A program made the translations under genes and the position numbers. A stretch of DNA of 64,000 nt, taken from NCBI GenBank assembly GCA_030847615.1, contig JAUMIR010000003.1, forward strand, positions 342,502,256 through 342,566,255. Direction: 5' to 3'. The notes under the pieces were generated by a model. It was not told where the DNA came from. It saw only the letters and a program-made list of their open reading frames with translations, and did no database searches. This DNA comes from Gambelia wislizenii. Taxonomy: Eukaryota; Chordata; Lepidosauria; Squamata; Crotaphytidae. Shown here piece by piece: positions 10,305-22,455 of the stretch. The number at the start of each line of letters is the position of its first letter. Position 1 is the first letter of the stretch.

Positions 10305-11801
10305 AGCAAAAGGCATAGCCAAGAGATTATTTAAAAATTAAACATAAAAGCAATCTTTTTGATAAGCTATATTTTGCATTTTGAAATTGTCCCTATATCC
10401 TTGAGGTATGAAATGGGATGTGAAGTATCTTAAACATCAGTGACATTGAGATATATAGTGTAACCCTAGGCATGTTTACGTACTCAAAAATAAAGGAATG
10501 CCATGGTGTGCTTAGGTAACCCAAGCAAGTTTTGCACGTACTCCCAGGTACTGTCTGGGCTTGTCCAGACAGGCACTATACCCTATCTTGCCCCTGATGA
10601 GTCCTTGCAGTCCTGATGAGGTAGATCATTTGCACCATTCTGCCCCTGGGCAGTCCTCATAACCTCCGGGGATACAGAGATATGGGGCTGAGACAGGAGG
10701 AAGGCAGGGTAGAGCCTGATACACCGTTATAAGATAATACCTGTTTGACTCTGTTTTCAGTGGGAAGAAATGGATCAGGCCCCACGAGACCACAGAAACC
10801 CATTCCAGCGGTCTGTCCCTCACTGCTGCTGCTGGTGGTGATGGTCTGCCTTGTTTTCCCAGAAGGCAGGAAGGAGTCCCGTCACATGCAGGGGACCTTG
10901 GCCACATGTTGCACAGCAGCTTCCTGACTTCCAAGACAGCGAGGAAGATGGTGGCAGCAACAACAGCTGCAGCAATGAGCTAGCATGCCCATCTGGATTC
11001 CAGCCTGTTTGGGTGTGGTAACAAGGAGGAACAGGTCTGATCTGTGGCCAGGATACACCGGCAGGGAGCTGACATATCTTGGCTCGTGTAGATGAGCCTT
11101 ATGTCTACTTTCAAGAGTTTAAGGCAAATTGAAATGATAACACAAGAATACTGGCTGCCTTTTCCTTCCTTTGTTCTATACCAAAGAACCCTCTCTGTTC
11201 TTTTTTTCCTTTTCCTTTTCCTTTTTCTCTTTCTCGTTGTTGGTGTCCAAACAAAACCCTGGCTTTGGGGATTAAAAAAATAATAAAATTCATATAGTCC
11301 TGGAAGAAAACTTTGCAAGACATGACTCTTCAAACTCGAACATTTTGAGAATCTTTTGTAGACCAAGACTGTCTAAAAATTTGCCATGACCTCTAGCTCA
11401 CTGATGGCTCACAGACAGAGTGTTCTCAGGTTTCAGCTTGGAATAAGGCACATCTGTTCCATGAGGTAGAACACAAAAAATTAATGTGTTTTCTAGCTTT
11501 TGTCTCTCTGGGCTCAGTCTCTCAGAGCAGACTTTGATTGGCTTCTTTCTGCTTCTGTAACAAACAAAAAACATCTCATTCTTTTCCATAACTGGTATAA
11601 CACACTGACATCTTTAATATCATTGTCCAGTGAGATGTGCAATACACTTATGAACCTTACTGATAATCTTACTGATGACATTTAAGATCTCTCCTCTTTT
11701 TTCCCCCCTGAGGAAAGGCTCAGTATAAAACTATTGGGCTGGATCCAGATGTTGTCATAATAGAGGTAGTGAAATTATTTAAATTTAAAATCATCTTGAC
11801 T
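10305..11801. other. No recognised feature
   Basis: Contains a pyrimidine-rich (TTTTCC)n-like stretch at 11200-11236 that creates lysine/arginine-rich chance frames on the minus strand. Frames at 10626-10934 and 10980-11366 have no domain. GGGCTTGTCCAGACAGGCACTATA near 10558 resembles a family-B end without a body. Confidence 0.45.
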
Positions 11802-12026
11802 AAGGCTGCTGCCACACTGAAGAAATAATGCAGTGTGACACTGCTTTAACCGCCATGGCTCAATATTATGGAATTATAGGATTTGTAGTTTTTTGAGATA
11901 TTTAGCCTTCTCTGTCAGAGAGCTCTGGTGCTACAACAAACTACAAACCTCAGGATTCCATAGGATGAAGCCATGATAATTAAAGCAGTGTCAAACTGGA
12001 TTATTTCTGCAATGTGTCGGCAGCCT
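11802..12026. mobile_element. Palindromic family-D MITE
   Basis: Near-perfect inverted structure: AAATAATGCAGTGTGACACT returns as CAGTGTCAAACTGGATTATTT, with GGCTGCTGCCACA / TGTCGGCAGCC outer ends and the core GGATTTGTAGTTTTTTGAGA. Close relative of 42780-43011. Confidence 0.8.
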
Positions 12027-13740
12027 AAATTAAATCTCGATAGTTTCAGTGACTTGCCAGAATCCTGTTAGGCAGTTATGAATGTGCAACCTGTGAGAAT
12101 TTCATGCTCATGACTGTATTGTATTCACAATCCCTATGCAGCCCCTAATTTAGTGGTGTCATGCCCCATGAGTCTGATGAGGGTATGGAATCAGAGGAGG
12201 AGGAGTGGCAGAGGATGACCCTAGGGACCCTGGCATAGGCTTATCTACACCTGTGCCAGCAGGGAACTCTGCCAACGGAGAGTCTCAAGCAGAGGAAGAG
12301 CCTGGTCCTAGTGGGTTGATACCAGTCCCATCCAAATCAGAAAAGATCCGAGTGATTTTTATCTGCAACTTGTTATGCAAAATTGGTCACAAGGGAGTAG
12401 ATTTTGAATAAACAAAAGAAGATGAAAGGAACCTGGGGAAAGTATTTTTCTTTTCAGTTAGCCAACAAGGATTTTGGGCTTTGGCCAAGCTCCTGCAGTA
12501 GAAGCCACGTAGTTGTCTCTGACACATAACCACAACTTGTGTCCTGGTGCAACTTCCCCAAAACCCAACTTTTCAGTATGGCAGCCATTACTACATCAGC
12601 AGAGAGCAGGGGGAGCAGCAAAAATGCATCTAGCTATTTTCCTTGTGACAGCATCCTCACAGGGACTTTCCAGGGGTCCTCAACCTGTTAAAGTCAGAAT
12701 TTAAGTATAATTTTCCCCAGTCTATTCTGATGTAAAATCATCCTGGCTTTCTTCGAACTTTTAAAATGCTACCTAGGCTCCTGTTTTATTCTTCTAGGAG
12801 GCTCATAAATTTGATAGACCCAGAATGTCATTGTTGGTGATTTATCTGCTTACTGCCAAAAGTGATGACTTCCTTGATATGAGGAGGCCTGATTCCCCTT
12901 GAAATGTGGAACCTTTGCCATCTCTAAGGACCTGTGACAAGACTGCCAGATAGTTCTGTTCCACATGAAGGGGGAACTCCTCACTGTGTGGTTATTTGGG
13001 GAGGAATACAAGGTCTGCTAGATGCTTGTAAAGTTTGTGGTCTGCTTCACCAGTCTTATTTTTTAGAGACATTTCTGTACAGTAGTTAACTGAAGTAGCC
13101 TGAAGGTGGACAATTAAAAAAAAAAATCAAATGGATTCGCTACCACTCAGTCACTTTTATATGAAGTTTGACGTACAATGATTTCCTTTCAGAACTGACC
13201 ATTATTTCACTCTTGCCTTGCTTTCATTTTAGGCAGTCAGATTCTTAAATCATACAGAACTCTGAGACAGAAAACTCCTTGGACACTAGCATTCTAATTA
13301 ACTAATGTTAAAAATAATGTACTGCATTAAATAATGTAAAAAGAAAAAAATGTTTTGAATTCTTCCTCTTCCTCTTCCTCTTCTTCACCCATCAAACCTT
13401 AGGTTCCAATTGTCCTAGAAGGGTTGAAACATGGAAAATGTATTTTATCAAACTAAGAACAAAGGAAAGAATGAAATAGCAAGGCAGTGTCATAAAAATG
13501 TCTCAATCTGAAGTTCTTCACACCTCCAAAATGTACACAAGTTTGTGGATTTGTACTGACTTGCAAGTTCTATTATTTGGCTATTTAATGTTCTAGTTAA
13601 TAGCTGAAGAATCCCTTCTTAACTACTGCCATTAGTAATGGGCCCAATGGTATCTAGTAGTGACTTGAGCTTCTTGCAAGAAAGGGAAGATACAAACAAG
13701 GTAGAGAGACAAACAGATAGACAGCAGTCATAGAATCATA
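12027..13740. other. No recognised feature
   Basis: A plus frame at 12205-12411 has an acidic, proline-rich start (AEEEPGPSGL) reminiscent of low-complexity linkers in retroelement gag regions, but there is no second landmark. A (TTCCTC)n-like stretch lies near 13363-13386. Confidence 0.35.
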
Positions 13741-13744
13741 GGAC

Positions 13745-13910
13745 ATTTTCAGACAGCGCTAAACGGAGCTTATCGTGGGATGAGCTCCTGGGAGAGGAAC
13801 GGCGCTCTTGCGCGGCGGGGGGTAATTTTCGGATGCCACCGTCCCTCTTCCGAGATCATCAGTGTCACTTCCGTTAAGCTTTGGAAGCAGCCGCGCCATA
13901 TTTTAAGCAC
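13745..13910. other. Short CpG-rich block
   Basis: Unlike the AT-rich surroundings, this stretch has many CpG sites (GGAACGGCGCTCTTGCGCGG, ATTTTCGGATGCCACCG, CAGCCGCGCC). It opens with GACATTTTCAGACAGCGCTA, which could be a MITE end. It could be a young repeat fragment that has not lost its CpGs. No gene is seen. Confidence 0.35.
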
Positions 13911-14042
13911 AGAAGTTGCCCGTTCAATTTTCAGTAATTTGGAAATGAATCCAGTTAATAACATGTGCTAATAATAGGTACTAATAGCTTTGTTTTAAAC
14001 TACTTAGATTTATATTCACTTGCATGATTTCATAAAATCATA

Positions 14043-14318
14043 GGGCTTGCCTAGATGAGAAGATACAATGCTGATTGTTGCACATTAACCAATCTATTTC
14101 CACTTCTGCTCTTATCCAGGAATGCATAGTGATGCGATTCGGTTGTCCTAATGAGCAGGAGTATGCATTTCCCCTGCATTTAAAAAAATCTTTGGGAAAA
14201 GCCATGAATGCTTTTCTCGTGTTGTTGTTGTTTTAAATTGGCCCTCTCTTTCCAAATATGGCGAATGGTATTCTCCTCAAATTCAATGAGGAGTTTTTTC
14301 AACATCTAGACAACCCCA
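14043..14318 (+). mobile_element. Family-B MITE with internal deletion
   Basis: The left end GGGCTTGCCTAGATGAGAAG and the right end AACATCTAGACAACCCC form imperfect inverted repeats. Only the two ends and about 200 bases of the longer 15670-16318 body remain; the middle between the ACATTAACC block and CCACTTCTGC is missing. Confidence 0.7.
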
Positions 14319-14439
14319 CAGAATTGGAAGAACCCCCAAGGATGATATAGTCTAGCCAGCAGCAACTGTTGAAGGTCAGGAAACCCCCAGGAGACTGTGA
14401 AAGGCCATGCACCCCTGCCATCTCAAATTCTGTGAAAAA

Positions 14440-14610
14440 TGCTGCTCCCAAGGGCAAATGTTTGCCCTCTTAAAGGTATGAAGGCAATAGTGCCACATTT
14501 GTGCCTCCTCCGAACCATTTTAGGATGTGGAAAAGCATTTCCCCCCCAAGAAGGAGTGACCCAGAAGTTGACTTTTTTCATTCTTGAACACAAGCATGAA
14601 GAATTTCACG
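14440..14610. repeat. Fragment shared with 23600-23770
   Basis: ACCATTTTAGGATGTGG and GAGTGACCCAGAAGTTGACT correspond to similarly ordered sequence at about 23700-23760. Origin unknown, no coding potential. A poly-T run follows at 14831-14852. Confidence 0.35.
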
Positions 14611-15092
14611 AATGTTATTCTCATAGGGCGAGACGGAGAGTTTTGGCATGTTTTCCAATGATTTCTACATGTTGGGGTTTTCTCTTTTTTGTGTGAAAAA
14701 AACAGGTTGTGCATACTCCAACATTTCTTCACAGAAATGTGTTTTGTGCAAAATGCAGTATTATTTACTCTTTTTTTTCACAAAAAAACCCATGAAATGC
14801 ACAATGTATTGCATCCATTGCCCCCACCTCCTTTTTTTTTTTTTTTTTTTTTAATGGGTTGCATCATTAAGACATCCTTCTTTCTGATTCAGGATGAGAA
14901 AATGGGAAAGTATTCCTTACATCCCTCTCCTATAGTGCCCAGAAACAAGATTAGAGCAGCCTGGGCAATAAAATGGCAGCTACTGAAACAACCTCTGCTG
15001 CTCCCCCCCAGTGTTTGGGAAAGGGTGTGTGTGTTTCCCCCACCACTTCCATGAACCTCCTATTGACTTTGCTGGCAGTGAATACTGGGATT

Positions 15093-15222
15093 TACCATCT
15101 AAAGAGTAATTTGCTATGCTGCTGGGGATTTTTCATAACCACTCCCCCAATGTAACTTGTAACTGGCCATGCTGGTTGGATTCCTGGAGTTTATCATTTG
15201 AAAAAGTAATGTTCCTGAACTC
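15093..15222. mobile_element. Family-E fold-back MITE, partial
   Basis: Shares GGCCATGCTGGTTGGATTCC and GAAAAAGTAATGTTCCTGAA with the 1480-1597 and 55093-55225 units; the left arm is badly diverged. Confidence 0.4.
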
Positions 15223-15669
15223 TATCAGCCCCTCAGACAGCAGGGCATCAACAAAACTTTATAAAAATGAAAAAGACGAAAAAGGAGTATTGGAAAGAAT
15301 ATAATTTCCCAACAAACGAAGAACTAAATAAATGTAATTTCTATGAATGATGAATAAAGTAAATGTAATTTTAAATAATGATTAATGAAGTGTGGTTTTT
15401 CACAATTAATGTCAATGGAATAATTAAATATAGGGAGGATTATTTCACAGCCTTGTTAGACGTTGTTATGCAAATATAGGTTAGTCTTCACTGCAGAAGA
15501 CTGTCAGTAATTCTGTCATGTGTTGAGTTTGGGTTTCATTTATAAACCAGAGGTTAAAAAAAAAACAAAAAACAAGAACAACCAGTTCTGCTCTGCTATG
15601 GAGGAGAGTTGGGATTTCTACACATCAAGTTGGAGCAAGCTACTTCAAGTGGCAGAATTTAGAGACTAA

Positions 15670-16318
15670 GGGGTTGTCTTGATGGTGAAAATACTCCTCA
15701 TAGAATTTGAGGAGAATATCTTTTGTCCCAATGTGATCCCATGGTGATTTGCCTTATTTGGAAGGATGGGGGGAGGACTCCAAAAACTACATGGGAAAAG
15801 CCTTCTCAACTTCTCCCAAGATTTTTAAAATTATGTGTGGGAACATACATTACCCCTCATTTGGACAATTGATTTGGGATGCTGCACATTCTTGGAGAGG
15901 AGCAGAAGTGGACAGTGGATTGGTTGGATGTGCATGGGGGGAGGGCTTGCTGGCAAGGAAATGGCCAGAAATGCCATTTTGGATTTTCAAGTTGCCAATT
16001 GTGCACTTTTTTGCTGCTCTGAGGTGATGAAATACTTTTTTAAAGCAGAAGGTTGCATGTGCACACCTTTGCTTTAAAGTTTAAAAAAATACTGTTTAGC
16101 AGCAACAACATGTGAAGAAAAATAACATGCTAATTTACTTGGCCAGCATCTTGTGTGCACTTCAGACATGGTGTGTGCATTTCAAACATGGATAGCTTTG
16201 TGGATCGCTTTGCATACTATTGATTTTGTGAAAAGACTGTGGAGACAAATGAACACTGCTGCGAGTTTGCAATAATGTGCAGGAATCAGCATTATATCCT
16301 CTCATCTGGGCAAGCCCA
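15670..16318 (-). mobile_element. Family-B MITE, full length
   Basis: Outer ends are GGGGTTGTCTTGATGGTGAA on the left and TCATCTGGGCAAGCCC on the right, imperfect inverted repeats of about 15 bp. The body (antisense here) carries the block around GGATTGGTTGGATG, AAAATGGCATTTCTGGCC on the minus strand, and GACTGTGGAGACAAATGAA. Best reference for this family in the window at about 650 bp. Non-coding and probably non-autonomous; superfamily unknown. Confidence 0.7.
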
Positions 16319-16371
16319 AAGATTAAAGAAGTACTCTTAGGTCCTCCATTAGGTGCATCAAAATGGCTCTG

Positions 16372-16667
16372 CTACGGATTCTGGCCAGGGCCCATAGGAC
16401 TGTTTTTAAATGGAGGGGAGGCAGGCAGGTTGTTATTGATTTTTCCTACTTGCAGGGATTTAAAGGCAAAGGGCAAATTACTTTCTTCATCCAATACCTT
16501 CACACATTCTTAAATATAAAAGCTCTTACAAGTACAACGTATATTGACAAGTGACTTCCAGGTGTTTGCTGTAGCTTACTACCAAGTAACTGTGCACAGG
16601 ATAGGTTGTGGGCTTTATTATTCCTGGGAGGGCTCAATTATTATAGCTTACAATACAACAACACTCA

Positions 16668-16700
<33 letters not shown>

Positions 16701-16850
16701 ATGTGTACATGCATGTGTGCTCAATCATTTAGTACATTTTTGATTGATGTACATATGAGTCTTGATGGTCCAATTACCCTGATTAATTTGATAGGGTGGC
16801 TCAGCCCTTCCCCAGCTTAGTGTTAGCAGGGCTTAAGACACCCACTCCCC
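16372..16850. repeat. Dispersed repeat shared with 52605-53705
   Basis: CTGTAGCTTACTACCAAG, GGGAGGGCTCAATTATTATA, GATGGTCCAATTACCCTGA and an upstream GGCAGGCAGGTTGTTATTGA match, in the same order, sequence at 52630 and 53400-53705. It holds a (GT)n run at 16671-16699. The class was not recognised; both copies are old. Confidence 0.5.
16671..16699 (+). repeat. (GT)n microsatellite
   Basis: About 14 uninterrupted GT units, followed by the imperfect GCATGTGTACATGCATGTG. Confidence 0.95.
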
Positions 16851-17850
16851 CAAATTCCAAGACCCATGATTCTGGCATTTGCTCAGGGAATAGAGCTAGA
16901 CCTGATGAGACCTACTGGACTGATGCCAAAAATGGCACCATGTCTACTTCTGAAACATCTTTTGATGCTCACTGTGTGATGTCATAACACTGCCCTATGA
17001 ACTTCCCTCTTGTCTCACATCACTGACAACTGGTGAGGGAATTCACAGCACAATGACATCATGTCAAAGCACATGGTTTAGTTTTAAAAGTTGTTTTGCA
17101 GATGGGAGGGAGAGAGAAGGAACCGCTTTTGCTGCCACCACATCCAGTTCTGCCCCTATGAATCAGTTAATAGGATCAGACTGTAGCTCTGGAAGTTTGA
17201 TGCAAGACACTGGCAAAAAAAAATAATGAAGGAAACCATGAGAATATTAGGCAGATTCTTTCGCTCTTTGGTTTCTTGTGAGTTCTGGCAGATGTCTTCA
17301 CATTCTTTATGATAATTCATACTCACTTGCAAGCTTTTGCATTTTCAGCAGGACATAGTCATAAATAATTCCATTTTATAGCACAAAAGACATTCTTGGA
17401 TTAAATGACCCACAGTTTTCTTATTTTTTTAAGCAGTGCAAGTTGAAACATCTCTCTGTGTGTGCGTGTGTGTGTATGCATGCGTGTATGTGTATTGGAA
17501 AAGAATTCTATAAAGTTGGATGACTAGGGAATAGGCATTTTGACATTTCAAGAGCTGGTATACTAGAGCTTGGACTATTGTCCTTCTCAGGAAAATATAT
17601 AAAGAGTTTTAAAAATACATATATAGACTTTTAAGTTGAAAAGCATGCAAATTCTCAAATTACTGACATGTTTAAAGAACAGATTTATAAAGATTCTCCA
17701 AACAATTGCACTGCAACAAAATAAATACCTGTAATAACAAAATATTGGACTTACAATATCTGGATTGTAAACTGCATTTATGATATCCTAACTTCTGTGA
17801 ATTCACTTTTACAGTCATGAACAACTGAGTGTCCTCCCACCCCCATCCCC
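16851..17850. other. No recognised feature
   Basis: AT-rich with an imperfect TG-rich stretch at 17455-17495. No gene or transposon boundary supported. Confidence 0.45.
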
Positions 17851-18125
17851 AAACCTGCCTTCATAGCCTGGTAGTGCCCCAACCAAATGTTTCTGAGGTG
17901 CTGGAGACTGGAGTACTGGGAAATGACATCTGCAATGTGCTTCCACTTGTAGGGTGTCTGGGGACAAGTAGTTGTGGTAGAACACCAAGGGGTCTCTTCA
18001 GCTGCCTGTCCTCAAGAAACCCTGCAACTAGCAGAACACTGTGGACATCATTTCCTAGCACTCTAATCTCCAGTGCCTCAGATATGCTTTGGTCAGAGTG
18101 CTGCCAGGCTGTAAAGGTAGGTTTG
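17851..18125. mobile_element. Family-C MITE
   Basis: AAACCTGCCTTCATAGCCTG at the left is mirrored by CAGGCTGTAAAGGTAGGTTT at the right; inner CCAAATGTTTCTGAGG pairs with CAGATATGCTTTGG. Shares TGGGAAATGACATC with 9276-9549. Frames on both strands are chance products of the palindrome. Confidence 0.7.
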
Positions 18126-18712
18126 GTTGGAGCACATTGTCAGTCATAACTGTGATGACAGAGCTCATGACAGAGTTATAAGGATGATGTGCAGGATCTC
18201 AGCCAACATGTACGAGGCCCCATCACTACTTAAGAAGGGAGGGAAAAGGCATGGCCCAGAATCCTTAGATGTGTCACATGGATGTGTCAGTAAGGAGCAT
18301 CCTCTACTTGCACAAAAATGCTCTTGTGTTGTCGCAGCAGCTGATCTGCCCATCCCAGAACAGCAAAAAGCCTCCAGCCAGTGCTGATGGGACACCTCTT
18401 CAAACTCAGAGAAGATAGGAGCACTACTTTTCTAGAAATCTACCTGGAAGAAATTGAGTCCTCCAGAGAAGAGGATGAGCTTGCAGCCTCAGAGGACTCC
18501 ATTATTTTAAGCAGCTTCTCTTAATAACTTGTAATTTAGGTCAAAGACTAAAATAAGCATAAAAGTAAACTAGCTAGATGACCCACTGAATTCATTACTC
18601 TTACCCTTCACTGGCAGCAGTTCTGAATGTCACAAGACCATCGCCACCACAGAGAGAAAGAGAGGGAGAGAACAGAAAATAGAAGGAAATGTTATCCAAA
18701 TTGCATGGAGTC
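18126..18712. other. No recognised feature
   Basis: Small frames at 18127-18395 on both strands lack domains. Confidence 0.4.
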
Positions 18713-19225
18713 TGTGAGGATCCCACTAGTGTCTGAATTCTACTATGGGGAATATTTAATTAGCTCAAGATTGCAGCGAGAGGCTGGGTAACTGCCGGAT
18801 CTTTTAACCTATGTATACTGATAGCAACTGAGGAGACTCCAAGCCAGAATGTATAGTTAAATGGTTTCTATTGAAAATTAATCTTAACAGTATTCAAGCT
18901 AACACTCAAGCTTCAAGCAATCACACAAGGCTATCGAAGAAAGTAGGAAGTATTTGGCTAGAGGAACAGAGCAAGGGGATTGTGGGTTATACTATACCAA
19001 GAAGAGGAACAGAGATTCATGCAGCAGAGAAGCTCAGAGTATTGTTCTGAGGGTCGCACAGCAAACTGGCAGCATGGAGGTATGAAGAGGAACTATTGAC
19101 TGGTAATACAGACCAACAAGGTGACAGGAGAAAAATGAACTGTGTACACTTTGGTGGTGTTTTAGAGTGATATTTATATTTGATAATTCACTTAAAGGAA
19201 TGGGATTTAAAGTGCAATACAATGG
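18713..19225 (+). mobile_element. LTR-like repeat unit
   Basis: Begins TGTGAGGATCCCACTAG and carries GGGAATATTTAATTAGCTCA, ACCTATGTATACTGATA, CAAGCTTCAAGCAATCACAC and AGAGATTCATGCAG. The same series, in order, is found at 35445-35599 and again at 38070-38425. Gene-free and of long-terminal-repeat or retroelement-leader style, but no matching second LTR, primer site or coding region is seen, so the class is open. Confidence 0.45.
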
Positions 19226-19851
19226 AGATTTTCAGACTACACTGTTATGGTGTTACTTGTGAAGACACACCCAACTAAAGGTGGTGGCAGGTTTGGGTGT
19301 GCAACACCAGTACCCTGGTGAGATCAAACTCCTTTACCCAAGAAGGCTCTGATGCTGAATATAAATTTCAAAAAAGGAGGAAGTTTATTTTAAAGAACAA
19401 AAGAAAAGGGCTTTCTCCTCCCCAGCTCTAAAAGGCTTGAAATGAAAGGTACTTTACAGTTGGAGTTTCAGCAGTCTTCAGGGTGACATCTCTCTGGGTT
19501 TGATCTCCTCACTCAATGGAGCTGGTGCAGGGTCTTCAGCTCCTGATTCCTTTGTTGTTGGCAACTAATTTGGCTGATGGTGTAAGAAATGCCCTTCCCG
19601 GCTGTCTGGGCCTGTTTGCCACCAGAACTGCTCTCTGCAAGCTCACAGCAAAGACTGCCCAAAGGAACTAAAAAGCTTCTAGGTAAAACGGAGCTTGCTG
19701 GGAAGGAACAAACCAAAACCTAGAAAAATGCAGGGGAATCCTTAGCTCCTCCCATAAGTGTAATACAATGGAGTATTCCTATACTCAGACGTGCTAAGGC
19801 CTTGAAAAGAAAACAAAGGAAAATGCAGGGGAGATTTAAACAGTCCTGGCT
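19226..19851. other. No recognised feature
   Basis: Minus-strand frames 19513-19716 and 19720-20058 have no domain; the second overlaps the next MITE. Confidence 0.4.
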
Positions 19852-20058
19852 GGACATCACATTACTATTCCACTTTAACTGCTCTGGCTTCCTCCTGTGG
19901 AATTCTGGGGTTTGTAGTTTAGGGAGGCCTAAGATCTCTCTGGCTGAGAGTTGTAAATGCCCCTCCCTAAACTGTAAATCCCAGGATTCAAGAGGAGGCA
20001 GCCATAGCAAATAAAGTGGAATAGTAACACTGTAACAGTGTTGTCTGAAAATCTCCAA
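19852..20058. mobile_element. Palindromic family-D MITE
   Basis: ACTATTCCACTTTAACTGCT on the left and AAATAAAGTGGAATAGT on the right, with the core GGAATTCTGGGGTTTGTAGT and CCCTCCCTAAACTGTAAATC. Very close to 4963-5163. Confidence 0.8.
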
Positions 20059-21435
20059 TGTCTTTCAGAGTTTCCCAGGACTAGACAAAGGGTTCTCTGG
20101 ATGCACTAACTATCGTTGATGGGCTAGCCATTTGGAACTGAATGGGCACAGGCAGCCTTCCATTTTGATCTAGGGAAAAGAGGAAAACCCATTTTGCAGG
20201 CACTGAGTGCTGAGCTGTCTTTGAGTGGATTAGCAAATAACTCATTTCCAGGTGTTCTTCAGGAAGAACTCTGACCTGGGTATGACCTGTTTGAGGAATT
20301 TCCAAGGCCCCTCCCTAGGTTGTGCATAACTCCAGCCATAGTATCTGGGGAGTCCCTGGTTTACTTGCCAACCATAGCCAGCCAAATTATTAAATATTGC
20401 CAATTATGGGTTATTGAAAACTGGGGGCTGTCAGGGTAGGTAACAGAAAAAAAGCTTTGTAGATGTTCTAGACAATATCCAAGTCTTACCAAGGAATGAT
20501 GGCCATAGCCATGTATGAGATTACTGCAATAGCCTACATTGGCAATAATATATGATATCATCCAGCCAATGAGCAGCCTAAGCAGCCAGCTTCAGAATGT
20601 TCTTCCACTTTTTGGGACTGTTAGCTGTCAGCGACTGATCAATGCTGAAAGTTACTGCATATGTTTTCCCCCAGCTCATCAGTAGTGACATACCCTCCAA
20701 CATTTCACAGATTAAAACCAGGACACATGTGGCTAAGCAACATCAGAGTGTGGTCAAGATAGCAAACATTATTAATGAGAAAGAACACACAAGCTAGGAG
20801 AGGCTTCAGCAGTTTGCTCTTGCCCAAGTCTACAGGGAAGGGGATTTGGAACCCTCCTCTATTCTACCACCTACTGAGATAATTCAGTACAACTTATTTT
20901 TGCAGTGTGAACTCAGTTTGCACCAATGCAAACAAACTGAGGACGAAGAGGATAAGGGAGAAGAGGAGAGAGCAACTGGGACATTTTAAAAGCAGCAGAA
21001 AAGGTGAGACAACAGGGAATTAATTGGGACTCTCCCTACCAAATCAGAACAGTTGGCAGATATGTAATGGCTGGACATTGTAGCACTCATTGTGGCATAG
21101 ATAATATTGGCCTCAGGTAGAACAGACAACCTGCCGGGGGTAGGGGGGGGACAGTAAGAACTGTCTAGTTCGTTGATGTTTTTCCTGGGCCAGAGAGCAA
21201 GGACTAGGTTCTACACAAAGGCTGCTGGTCAGTGAGGCAGGGAATCTATTCTGGGTTTTACTCTGAACATTAAAGGAGTTATTTAAGGTGGTGAATACTA
21301 TCCCTGAAATAGTTTCAACACCTTGGGAAGCTCATTTAAAGTCCAAATTAAAACCCAGAGTGAAATCACCAGCACACTTATAGGGAAGCCTCTAGTTGCT
21401 CCTGCTTAGCTATAGTGCTCATTGGGTTTTGGAGC
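20059..21435. other. No recognised feature
   Basis: About 1.4 kb of moderately AT-rich sequence. Minus frames 20081-20305 and 20361-20561 show nothing recognisable. Confidence 0.45.
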
Positions 21436-21645
21436 CTTTCATACTACAAAGTTATAGCACTTTGATCCACTTTAGCTATCATGACTGCATCCTATGGAAT
21501 CCTTGGATTTGTTGTTTGGTGAGTCATTAGATCTCTCTGGCTGAAAATTCTAAATACCTCTCCCTAAACAGCAAATCCCAGGATTATACAGGATGCTGCC
21601 ATGGCAGTTAACATGGATTCATAGTACTATAACCACGGGCCCCTT
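21436..21645. mobile_element. Palindromic family-D MITE, diverged
   Basis: CACTTTGATCCACTTTAGCT and the right-side GGCAGTTAACATGGATTCAT are inverted partners; TCTCCCTAAACAGCAAATCC matches the family core. Confidence 0.65.
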
Positions 21646-21902
21646 GTTTACTAAATTTTTCTGTCATAATAAAAATATTTTTTACTGGCACACTGTTGAG
21701 TATCTTGTGTACATCAAGTGGTAACAACACCAATTAATATTAATTCCAGGTTGACACACAACACACAACAACATGACACACAACAACATGTGGAAAAGTC
21801 AAAGTGGTGTGTGTGAACACTTCTGCAAAGCACTGTTGACAGACCATGTTCTGACTGAGTAGAAGGAACAGTAAGCTAATGCAGCCAAAACTGCAGCCAA
21901 CA

Positions 21903-22355
21903 ACTCATGTTAGATCTTGAGGTCATAGGTTCGATTCCAGGGCCCCCCAGGTCGACTCAGCCTTCCATAAAAAAATTGGTAAAATGAGTACCAGCACACT
22001 AAGAGCTGGGGCGACATGCTGTGAAACTACTAATATGGTTTCCAATAAGAAAAACAACAGCAGCAATCGCTTATTTAATGTACAATGCATTCTAGAAAAA
22101 AAAAGAGTCACTTCTGCACGCCAGCAGCACCATCTACTGGCACTTACATTATCTGTGTTGTGCAATTGTCTATAACTATTTGTAATGTATAACTGCTGTA
22201 CTATGTTTGTACTGATTTCTGATCTGTGTAACATTGTATAACTTGCTGAACTGTATTAAAAATTGTATGTGATGAACTGTACTGTATTACTGTGTGTATT
22301 GCAATGTATGTACCCCACCCTGATCCTGAGGGGAGAGGCGGGTAATAAATAACTC

Positions 22356-22390
<35 letters not shown>
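21903..22390 (+). mobile_element. Decayed tRNA SINE and LINE-type tail with (TTA)n
   Basis: GAGGTCATAGGTTCGATTCC is a good B-box, followed by GACTCAGCCTTCCAT and TAAAATGAGTACC as in SINE family 2. After unrelated sequence, CCCCACCCTGATCCTGAGGG with AATAAATAACTC ends in (TTA)n at 22358-22390. These may be two separate insertions. Confidence 0.5.
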
Positions 22391-22455
22391 GGGTTGGATC
22401 CAGACTTAATCATACTTTGAGAAGATTAGATGGGATCCTGTTAGGGACTTATGTA

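Noticed and set aside
10980..11366. Lys/Arg-rich minus frame resembling a nuclear basic region
   Set aside because: Encoded by a (TTTTCC)n-like tract; low complexity.
12205..12411. Acidic proline-rich short protein
   Set aside because: No second landmark, no domain, and the frame stops at 68 codons.
13727..13744. TCATAGAATCATAGGA resembling a CR1 3' tail
   Set aside because: Only about 16 bases, with no CR1 sequence beside it.
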